Part shown: one piece after another, positions 33,401-45,400 of the stretch
How positions within the stretch are numbered: position 1 is the stretch's first letter
Layout: every line of letters starts with the position of its first letter
Source of the DNA: Watersipora subatra
Lineage: Eukaryota > Bryozoa > Gymnolaemata > Cheilostomatida > Watersiporidae
Reading direction: 5' to 3'
Length of the DNA: 64,000 bases
Assembly: GCF_963576615.1 (NCBI RefSeq)
Contig: NC_088708.1
Coordinates: forward strand, 60,561,196 to 60,625,195
Notes under the pieces: model-generated
The model's input: only the letters and a program-made list of their open reading frames with translations
What the model was told of the DNA's origin: nothing
Database searches by the model: none
Program-made: the position numbers and the translations under genes

Positions 33401-36400
33401 CTTCCGAATAGGCTGATGTTCTTGAACAAATTTAATTTGTCTGGTGCCAGCAGTTCTGCAGCAGCGATAATGCACTTCTTCAAAAATTCTCCTTCACTGT
33501 GAGGTCTCAGCTTTTTTACAATTAACCCACTAATTGCATAACTAGTTTGAAGACAACTTTTATTCTCAATAAGAGGTCTAGTAAATGCAGCTTGTTGCGA
33601 CTTCAAATGCTGTTTAAGAGCGTTGATCTTGTCCACTCATTGTTGTCTAGTCAGTTCAAAGAGTTTACTATGAGTTGTTTGGTAATGGCATTCCAGATTT
33701 ACTTCTTCCATCAATACCATAATATCTCTACATACCAGGCAAAAAAGAATTTTGTTGTGTTCCACAAAAAAGTCATTAGTTCATTGTTGTAGAAACACTT
33801 GATGCTCTGCATCTACTTTTATTCATTTGGTTAAGGTAACCATTTTTTGCACACAGTCACATGATTTATAAATAGTGCAAGATCCAACAAAGATGACCGC
33901 TTCCATGTTTGGTCATCAATAACAGTAGCTTAATCACAGTTTTTTCTCATTCATCACGGATATACTGCATCTGGTTTCTTGATAGCCAGCAGTGTGAGTC
34001 AGTAAGTTAATAGTAATAGGTAAATATTATTATATTACTAGACTTTATCGTTTATCTTTCACTTATTATTTGCTTCTGTTACTACTGATTTTTTTCCTGC
34101 ATGCTAAAGGGCTTGATAAATTAGCCTGAAGAGCCTGATTTGGCCCGTGGGCTGTAGGTTCCTCACCCCTGCTTTAAAGGCAATGAGGATTCCACCTTCT
34201 TGCCTCCTACTAGCATGTATTGGTTGTTGATTAACCTTGCTCTTCACACCTGAACCAAACTTTTCCAAACAACTAATGCAGTAACTTTGGTAAATACTGT
34301 GAAATACAGATCAATTTGTAGCACTGAATTGCTCAGCAATTTATTTGTTTCAGTTTCCTGATGCATAGTTGGTATGAGTGTTGATTGCATACCCAGTATG
34401 GTCTCCATTGTGGTGTATCAAATCATCTGCTTTACATGCTGTTGCACTTCAGTGCTCAACCACTTACAGGCACCCTCTCTTTGTTCTATGTATTCTCGTT
34501 CAGTTGTGAACTGTCGCTGACACACACAAGTTCATAAGCGTTCCAAGTCATCAACTGTAAAATCAGTCTGATCAGGACTATTGTTCTCTGCATGGTTCTA
34601 AAAATCCTGGGGTATTTTTCCTTTGTAAACCCTGTTAACTACAGTATTTAGAGGGTGATCTTGCAATAAGATCATTGGTAAGCAGGTTGCGAGCCCCCCA
34701 CTCCCAGTGCGGTCTTTTCAAACTGTCAACTGCGAGACATAACATAGAGACAATAACATAACAAGAGACATAACATACATCAGTCAAGGACCACTGCTCA
34801 TAACATTGGTCTACAGCTAGAGACTGTGGGTTGGATGCAGTTTTAAGTTCAACTCCGGGTCAGCTTCTCCATTAGTGACCCCAGCAGTAGAAACCATTCC
34901 CATGCAACTGGCTTCAGAGTCTACTTGTTAGATCTCAGTTGTACTGCATTGTTCATAACACATAGCTGACCGGCACAAGATGAGCAGGCAGATCCTCATG
35001 GCCAAACTGAACCAACAACAATATTACCTCTCACAACTCATGCACAAACCTCAACCCCCCTTTCACTTTTGAACAAATTTTGCTGCCAAATTCACACTGA
35101 TGCAGCCTCAGCTTCCTGAGCGACTTGCATGTACCATAGCAATGAGTGGTCAAGATATTGAATACTTACCTATATTGAATACTGCCAATCACTAACTGCA
35201 TTAGGATAATGAATACTTATCATAATAGTTAGTTATCAAGATATCAAGTTTCCTCAAGTGTGCAATGCCAGTTTTGCATCATTTACAAGTGTTATTGAGT
35301 ATAAGACACAGTCTAGTATTCTACTACGAAGTTAGTAGCTGTGCTACCCGGCGTTGCCCGGGTAATAAAAAAGTCTTTGGTCAGAAAATTGATTTGTATT
35401 TAACATATAACAACATTTTCCATTCCAACTTTCAAACTACATATCATGAGAAAAGTGTTTTGTGTAGTTGAAATAGTTTAAGAGAGAAAATAAAAACAAC
35501 TGTAAAGGTTTCCAAACTTTGTCAAAGAACTTTTAAACTTCATATCATGAGGAAAATGTTTCGTAACAGGTCAAATAAGTTGAAAAAAATAAAATAACTA
35601 TAAAAAGGTTTAGATGTAATTGTGAAATAATTAGCAAGTAATAGCTAAATTAAGTCGGTTTTGCTACATATACAATAAACGATGATTTGGTAATGATACA
35701 ATTAATACTGGGAAAACAAAATAAAAATCCTGAATATGTAGAATTAATAATAACATTTCTTGCATAGAAGTGTGTGTATAAAAAGGTTCTTGTTACACCA
35801 GAAGCTATCCATCAAAAATTTGAATACAATGATACTGGTACCTTTCGACACTGGTACAAATGTAAAAGTGAGATATTAGACTGTCTTTGTCTGATTGAAT
35901 GGTGAGAGAATGTAGAGGCTCTTTCCACGGAGACGATATAATTGTCTGTGTGAAAATAATTGGCCTTGACCCCAGATATAGTAATTGAACCTCACAAAAA
36001 TATTTCTTAACAGGGTCATCGTAAGGCGTGGCCGCATCAGTAAAATAATCAGTGTGCACTATAGCTATAGCCGGAATGACAGATCCACGGACACGCATAC
36101 TTTGAGATATATATATATACGAATATATATGTAGTTTTGCAGTTCGAGTAACTGGCAATAATGAAGTATTTATACATTTATCTGTATCATGACAGTCGAC
36201 TACGCTTTGCAAACTCGCTAAAATAATCTTTGTCTAACATGAAAACTTCAAAAATGAGCAACCATATCTGTCTAGCAATGTTTTTAGACCGTGACTTCTG
36301 CGACAGCCAGAGCTCATGGGTCCCACATGACAGCTATATGCAGGTGTCAGATACTGTCGATGATGACGCGTTTGCTGTTCTGCATGTGAATGTGTCTGGG

Positions 36401-39400
36401 TTCTCAAAGAGGAGCATAGATGGCCGAGTGTATGGCAGCCTGAAGTTTAGCTTTGAAATGGAATGTGAAGCTGAAGGCCTCTGCATTCTCTACGTCATGC
36501 AGGTGAGACTACGTAATAATCGTATTCTTGAGTGTCTGGTTATTAAACAGTACTTCTAATGCAACTATCATGAAATCAACATTAACATATGTTTTAAGTT
36601 AAAGTTTCCATGAAGATATGTTCCAAACTTGAAATCTTCATATAGTTTTTATCTGAAGATATATATATATATATATATTTGACTGTACATATATATATAT
36701 ATATACAGTCAAACATGGATAACTCGCCCACGGATAGCTCGAACACATGATTAACTCGAACGGTTTCTTTGGTCCGTTCCCACGTAATGATAAATTGCTA
36801 TAGATAACTCGACCTCAACTCTGTTAACTCGAACAGTTTTTTGCCCAACGGCTACCGAGACAGTTGTTATCGCTTTAGAAAATCACTTTATTCCAAGTCA
36901 TAGAGGTAAACCTCAACTTTTCGTAAATCATAGGCGTCGTTATTACCACCATCGGCAAAATATTTTTGTCAACGACTTTTCTAAAGGTTTGGTGAATGTT
37001 GATTTTTACCAAATATCCGCTTAGCAATCGCCTTTCGGAAGCATGGAAAAGTGAGGTGACCTTCGCATAAACTTCAAGAAAAATTGGCAAAATTGATCTC
37101 GGTTAAAACGTTCAAAAGAAAAAGATGTCTTTTCTTCTGAGCATTTCAACAACGATCAAGTTTTGCCAATTTTAATCTACAAATGTCCTGGCAATAACAT
37201 CCCCTCAAACAGCAAAACAATCTCAAGTGATAGAAAAATCTCCTATACTTTTTGATAAAAAAGTTTTAAAATTTACATTAGAAGCATTTAATTTGAAACA
37301 AGCCATTTATGCTTTTGATTTCTATTATAGTTTGTATATGTGCATGTATCTACTAATAAATAAATAAATAAATACATGGACTTGTGACAGTGTTCTGATA
37401 ACTTGAACGCTCTGATAACTCGAACACTTTCGCTCGGTCCCGTGAAGTTTGAGTTATCCATGTTTGACTGTATATATATATAGTTAGATATATATATATA
37501 TATATATATAGATAACAATAATAGATAGTTATAACACTCCGCACTTTTTAGAGCGTAGAGTGTTGTTAGCAGTAGGCCTGACCACTTATCTATTATATAT
37601 ATAGATATATACTTTTATAATTGTCACAATTTATGTTCCTTTCCATTTTTTTTACCTTTTTAACGAAATCTGACAACTTAGTTGGAATCCAATACTCTGA
37701 AAAAGGGATATTTATGTCAAATATTCGATAGTACTCTGTAGACTCAAATAAAATATATTTGATCATGCATCCCTTGTAACAAATATTAAATACTCTTTTT
37801 GCGTCTGTTCACCATGCTTTATGTACAAAAGGCTTTGCAACAGGAGGGCAAATTAACTTTCAAAGTTATCAGCTTTTGCAGACTAGCCTTTGTGCTCTTA
37901 CAACTTATTGCCCGAACCCTTTGAATAGCTTGAAGATATATTTCCGTTAAACGCTGATTTTTTCAGTAAATGGCTGCTTTCTCTGGGTTCGCCAATCATT
38001 GATGCTGCTCAAAAACAAAACATTTATTAACTTTCCACAAATTTACCCTCGCATGCCATGACTAGTATCGACTATCTATTAAAGACTTGGGGGTCATAAG
38101 GTCGGTTAGTTTAGCTAGTTATCTTGATTCCTCTCTGCATGGGTAAAGCATATCTTGAGTTTGCAGCTAGCCAATCATATCACTGATAGAGGTTCTTTGG
38201 TAATTATTTAGCCCTGAGTGTTATTTAATCCACACCCATATTTTGTTGCATGGATTTGGAAAGTTATATTTGTGAGAGGTCATGTGTTGCAGATACAAGA
38301 TTTAGCATAGTTTTGTACAATACATATGTGCATGACGAAAATCTAAGACTATTGAAACGTTTTTTAAAGAGTTTATGTCATAGATTTTAGGACCAAAAAG
38401 GTCACCATATAAAAGAGGATAACTTCAAAAGTTAATTTGTCCCCTTTTGCGAAACTTGTATATTTTGGCATCAATATTTTTATTTTTGATATAGCAAAAT
38501 AGTACATTTTCCGCAGAAGTATTATTCAGAACACATGCGCATAGAGAACTGCATATAAGTTTATTATAATTATAGCATTTGGTAACCATCAACTTCAGAT
38601 TTAGCTCAAGTGATTAAAGTGTTGGCTATAATGCTTTTTTCTAACTAATAATTTCAAACTCGCACTGATACCGCAACTCAGTTGTGGTTCTTGCAGTACG
38701 CAGCATCTAAGTCAATGTCTTCAGCCAATTGCATCTTGGTGACTTACAACTGCTATAATAAAATTCCAGCATTCCGTAGACAGTGAAAATAAAAAGCATC
38801 GTGGTGTTAGACAAGGAGGTAAATTTGTCAACTGAGTACGCTGACCTTTATGATGGTCGTCTATGGACAGAAAAATCTCTCTTTATTATAAATATTCTCA
38901 ACATTGAATTATTTTAAAATATGGATCCAACACTCATAGCTCCATTTGGCGGTGAGTCTGTAACATTAAGGTGATTTTTACTTAAATCAAACGCCTATTT
39001 TTTGCCAGTATCTAGTTTTCCGGCCAGGGTCTATAATGCGGAAATACTACTTGACATATTGTACAGGTTGGTGCAAGGAATCAAAACCATCCTATAGCAA
39101 TGAGTCAAGTTGCTCGCAACTATCATGTTGGTTCAGGGTTATTACTGGTTTTGTCATGGTGTATTGTCAACCTTCTCAGTAAAGTCCTATCCTTGCATGA
39201 CTATTTTATCATTGCTCATCCCTTCATGTTTGTAGGCAGCACTAAATCCACCTCCAGTTGTGCTGACTAGAATCAAGTCATAGAACTTCATATATAAACA
39301 TACATGTATCTAAATTATGACAGAAAATGTGATTAGCGTCGGTGCGATGTCGGGGAGGTAACAACTGCAACTTGCAAATTCTGACTACTATAATCACAGG

Positions 39401-42400
39401 CTAGCCTCTAGTTCACTTATTATGGGACATGCACATGGTATTATCTCTGCGTATCTTTTGTAGTCGCCTTTTAAAGATGCGTCGTTATACAGTTGGAATA
39501 AGACAACTCCATACACTACATTTCTCTACAACTTCACTGACCCAAACGTGCAAGCAATTAATATTGCATATAGGAACGCCTTTAAGCGTGGAGATATACC
39601 GTCTAAGAGCACAGCTAAAGTTTATCAAATCGAGCTGTCCAACACAAAGGAAGGTGGTGCTTATGAGTGTGTTGATTGCATGCTCGGGGGAACTAAGGAT
39701 GGGTAAGTAGCATGTCTTTCTTCAATATATAGTTTGCACAGCCAGTAGTTGCTTCATTTAGCTTTCATATAATAATTTAATTGCAAAATAGAATTGAATG
39801 GCTGTTGATTGTCACGCTGAAGAAAATGCCTATATTTTACTACGGGTCAGTGTTGTTACGATTTCACATCTTTAATGATTCTTTTTAGCGATTATTCTCT
39901 CTTTGATTATGTATACCGCTTCGATTGTATTTGAAAATTTGACTGAATATATTCATTTTAAATTTGATTAATAATTTAGCTAGAATTGCGTACTGGTAAT
40001 TTATTCACAACGATTCATATTATCGCTCAACTCTGTCACGGACAGTCAGTAGTTTTGGCATTTCTGTTGCTCCAAGTTGTCCTAACAATAGATTTCTTTT
40101 ATTTTAGTTGTCACAGCTGTGCAGCAGGTCAGATTATTGTAACAAACAATGTCACCAATGAGAAGTCTTGCAAGAAATGTCCAGCCAATCATATAAAAGT
40201 GGACAGTTTTACATGCGAGCCATGCGGCGAGGGTCTTGTAAGCAGTCCTGATTGGACAGAGTGCATAAGTAATTGCAGTTATACATCTCCTGATGGCATG
40301 CAGTTTGATTTCTCTAGCCTAGCTGGGTGAGTGTATATTTTCGTGCTTTTTCTTCTGTGGTGTCAACACATCTTCCTCTACTCGCAACATTGAGTTACCT
40401 CATCAACTACGCAGATAATAATATCTAATATAACATGTTTGAGTTACTTTCTGAAACAGCAAGTCCTTCTTTACACTGAATATTACTTGGGTACCTTAAC
40501 TCTGCCCTATTTCCTCATGTGTTTCAGTTCTGAAGCTTTTAACAGTGCTGATATGTTTACTGCGGATGGGACGGTGTATCATCATACCTTTAATGCTGTG
40601 CTCTGTACATCTGGCTCCAAGGCTAACATTGCTTTCGCTACATGTGTTAACAATGCCACTGATTCATTCTACTGGGTAAGATCTGTATTTATGCTGCATG
40701 GATGGGATTAGTGTTGTGAGTGTGGCTGTAGTACTCCATAGCACTTTATAGCACTGCTGTTGTAGTTGGTGTTACCGCAGCTTTGATAGTCACTGTTATA
40801 GAGGGTGTTACAGCGGTGTTGATAGTAATCGTTACGGTGGATGTTATTGCAATGTTGGGACTATGCTACGGTTTAGGTTGCTTTTGGCTTGTATGATAAA
40901 TATTCTAGAAGTTTTTTATTGTTCATAACAACATTGAAGAAGATGTGACATTAGCGTTTTAAGCTGTACAGCAATAGATTTTTCATGCTTGTATTTATAG
41001 GTAAACCAATTAGAGTTTTCCTCCCTTGGTCTGCCATTTTGTGTGCTGTTTTTGGAATAATCAAGTTTGCTCAAACGTAACAAAAGTTTAACAGCAATAA
41101 AATATGCTGATTTCAGCGTTTATTCGGTAGTTGTATAATATTGTTTGTGTTGGTAGACAGCAGCATATGCTAAACATAGATTCTCTAGCGATGAATATCC
41201 AAAAAAATTAAGTAGAATGACTATCAACGATAGGATTTGCAAGTTTGACATTTGTCAGGCTATCCTAAACGTGACAACCGAACGTGGCAGCAATGACGCG
41301 ATGTCTAGAGCATTAGCGTTTTGAGTTAGCCGAATAAATAGTAATCTACATAGCTTCAATGACAGGACTTTCTGTTTGCCATTGACCTGTGCTACGCCTC
41401 ATGAGCAGGCGTTATGAACAAATATAAATCGTTTTATGAGAGGATAATCTTAACCAAGGTTGTCTGCCCGTAACGGTTTTCACAAAACTCGCATACAGTA
41501 CTTTGCTGCAGTCACATCTCCTGTAAGATTTCTTAATTGTGAAAAACCGCAACATCCAAGTGCAATTTTTGAGAGTAGTAAAATTATATAAGAAATAGTA
41601 TTGGGATTTCTATTCACCTTGCATGTTTGTGGCTTCCTTTCTGTCATACATTGCGGGCTGGGGTTGACACCTGGCGCTTCGTGGCCTGATTAGCGCATCA
41701 GGTTGAAGATATTCTAGTTTAAATGTATCTTGTTATATGCATGCTTGGTTATAACTCACCGGTTGCCTTACCTGTAAAAATCGCATCCAATGTCGTAGAT
41801 GGTCGCTACATGTTAACCTTAGCCCCTATTAGTTGTAGCCATTGCTCCTTCATTTTCACTTGTTGTGTTCTGTTGTTATCGTGTTGTGTTGCAGTATTCA
41901 CAACTACAAACCTACCAAGTGCGACTTCGGCTACCTCTCTATCAATTTTACACTTTGCTCTCTCAACCTTGCTAGCGCTCTAAAACCTATCTGTGGCAGC
42001 AGTAGTGGCAGCCTTTTTAGCTCTGTTCACAATCTGCAGCGTAGTGAGAATATGAAGCTCTTCACTTCAACGGTGCAGGTGAAGGTTACTGCCGCTAGTG
42101 CTTATTTCATCAAAATTAGTTCACTTTGTTACAAGTAGGGTAGTAGGATGCATATAAATTTATCTTATTGTAGTTAGTTCACTTTGTTACAAGTAGGTAC
42201 ATATAAATTTATCTTATGGCAGTTAGTTCACTTTGTTACAAGTAGGGTACATATAAATTTATCTTATGGCAGTTAGTTCACTTTGTTACAAGTAGGGTAC
42301 ATATAAATTTATCTTATGGCAGTTAGTTCACTTTGTTACAAGTAGGTACATATAAATTTATCTTATGGCAGTTAGTTCACTTTGTTACAAGTAGGGTACA

Positions 42401-45400
42401 TATAAATTTATCTTATGGCAGTTAGTTCACTTTGTTACAAGTAGGGTACATATAAATTTATCTTATGGCAGTTAGTTCACTTTGTTACAAGTAGGGTACA
42501 TATAAATTTATCTTATGGCAGTTAGTTCACTTTGTTACAAGTAGGGTACATATAAATTTATCTTATGACAGTTAGTTCACTTTGTTACAAGTAGGGTACA
42601 TATAAATTTATCTTATGGCAGTTAGTTCACTTTGTTACAAGTAGGGTACATATAAATTTATCTTATGACAGTTAGTTCACTTTGTTACAAGTAGGGTACA
42701 TATAAATTTATCTTATGGTAGTTAGTTCATTTTGTTACAAGTAGGGTACATATAAATTTATCTTATGGCAGTTAGTTCACTTTGTTACAAGTAGGTACAT
42801 ATAAATTTATCTTATGGCAGTTAGTTCACTTTGTTACAAGTAGGTACATATAAATTTATCTTATGGCAGTTAGTTCACTTTGTTACAAGTAGGGTACATA
42901 TAAATTTATCTTATGACAGTTAGTTCACTTTGTTACAAGTAGGGTACATATAAATTTATCTTATGGCAGTTAGTTCACTTTGTTACAAGTAGGGTACATA
43001 TAAATTTATCTTATGACAGTTAGTTCACTTTGTTACAAGTAGGGTACATATAAATTTATCTTATGGTAGTTAGTTCATTTTGTTACAAGTAGGGTACATA
43101 TAAATTTATCTTATGGCAGTTAGTTCACTTTGTTACAAGTAGGTACATATAAATTTATCTTATGGCAGTTAGTTCACTTTGTTACAAGTAGGTACATATA
43201 AATTTATCTTATGGCAGTTAGTTCACTTTGTTACAAGTAGGGTACATATAAATTTATCTTATGGTAGTTAGTTCACTTTGTTACAAGTAGGGTACATATG
43301 TATATATTTATCTTATGGAAGTTCATTTTGTTTTAGGAAGACCACATATCAAGTTCAATTGATATGAATACGTGGCACAGCAGAACTCTGTTTAATTTTT
43401 TTACCAATTCTAACAAATAATGCAAAGCTGCCTTAACAGTTGGCTTTTGTATAATTATTTTATGTTGTATTTAATTATAATGGATGACCTTCATACCAAT
43501 GGTAGTCTAGAAATGTAGGGAGCCGTTATGTTGGCCAGTCCACTTTCTTTTCTCTTTGACATTTGTTTAAGCTTTCAAGTTTTATTTCACTAGCTGTTTC
43601 TTGTTCAGACTTTCATTTTACTGTCGTTGTTTCTCACCAACTGTTGTGGAGTCATACTGAAGTTGTTGTAGAAGGTCTTTGATTCAGTTAATGGTAAACT
43701 GATTGTCCCATCATGTTTAAATGTTTCTCCTAGGAAGATGAGCAATCAGTCAGCTCTCTCATCTGCAGAGAGACTATTCTTCCTGGTGACTCAACTATCT
43801 CACTTCAGCCAATGAACCTTGGTGACTCACTCTCCTCTATCACTACCAACAGCCGAGTGGACAGAATGCGACTCTCCCAAAAGGGTGGTGTGCAGCTCAC
43901 AGGTTAGTAGCTCTATGAGTAATTATGCTCTCATCTTGTTAGCTCTATGGCTCAATGTACTGCATTCTGGTATTCTAATAGCTTTTTGAGGGCAAGGCCA
44001 TTTTTGGCATGATTGTGACGCGCTGGACATTTGAATGCTTCGTCACATATTTTTCAGCCCAGATGTGAAAATTTGCTGTCATGTATGCTGTTTTAGGCAG
44101 CACTTGACACCAACTATTACTGAATGAGATTTTATCCTTGTCATGCAATGGATTGAAGAATTATTAAATATTAAAGCTGGTGTGACGCGCGGGACCATAA
44201 TTTGACATTTAAAAACTACTCTGTGATCTATTGCAAAAAGCTTCTGAAGTTTTTGACTCATGACATTATTGTTCGACAAGCTAATATCTCTACTATCCTT
44301 CTACTAGAAATATGTACTGTTTTGTTTTCAGGCCCAAGTTGAATGATTTGTGAGGTTTAAACGAAGGCAACCACCTGTGACTCGCAGGACAAAAAACATG
44401 AAAAATCCAGCATTTTTCTACATTTTGCAATTGTTAGACAATAAATTGTCATGATTTGGAGTTACAGCATCCATATACATCGATATACATGTGGTAAACC
44501 AACCAATAATTTAAAATTAAGCTTACATGTATATTATACTTATTTTATTTAAGCATGAAACAGAACACATACAATTCAAAGATTGTCAGACTTTCAAGTG
44601 GTAAACCATTTTTTCTTAAAATCGTCATATTCTGCCATTATTAATTCCTCATTTTCTAGTAAAAAGTACCTCAGTGACCTAATAGTTCTCGCTGGTGCAA
44701 TAATTGGAGATGTTTTAAGAAGACAGTTCCTGTAGGTGGTTGTTTTATTGTTGGGGTTTGGCTACATGAACCTCTTGCTTGCACGATGCATGCACTTTAT
44801 AGTGTAGCTACTGTCATTGGCTTCCCCAGTGAAAATTTCTTCAATGGTGACTTCAGAGTCATAGGCCAATGTGACCAACTTTTGTGGGGAAAACTGTGTC
44901 AGTGTTTGTGAAATATTTTCTGTGGTTACCTCTTGATTTGGTTTGCTGCTCTCTGTGTGTGCAGAATTGGCTGCTAAAGGGAAGGACACCATTCCATCAG
45001 AACAACATCACTATCTTCTTTAATTACTATGTGATGGCACTATTGATGAATTAGAGGCACGGTGGACAAGCATTCTTTGCAGATCCACACAGTTTTCAGT
45101 AATCATATCTTCTGAGATGTAGAATATCTTTATTGGCTTCGCTGATTTGAAAGTTATTGTTATTGCAGCTTCTGCAAATGACATTGGCGAGTTTACGACA
45201 TGCCTTTTCCCGTATACTGTCATTAAAGCCTGTTGTTTGATGCTTTCCCTCAATACCATCTATTGCACCTTTACCATGCGATGTATTTTTTGTAACCGTA
45301 CTTAAAAACACACACACACACACCTGGTTCAAAGATTACCTCTTGATTTTATGGCATCACACTAGGTGTGTGTATCAGTAGAGTAATCTTGACTAATTCA

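Noticed and set aside
41842-42138. 98-codon plus-strand frame as an extra ELAPOR exon
   Set aside because: The flanking exons are phase 0 and join directly; the acceptor TTGCAG at about 41894 gives a frame that stops after about 25 codons, and the open frame ends inside the 50-bp array.
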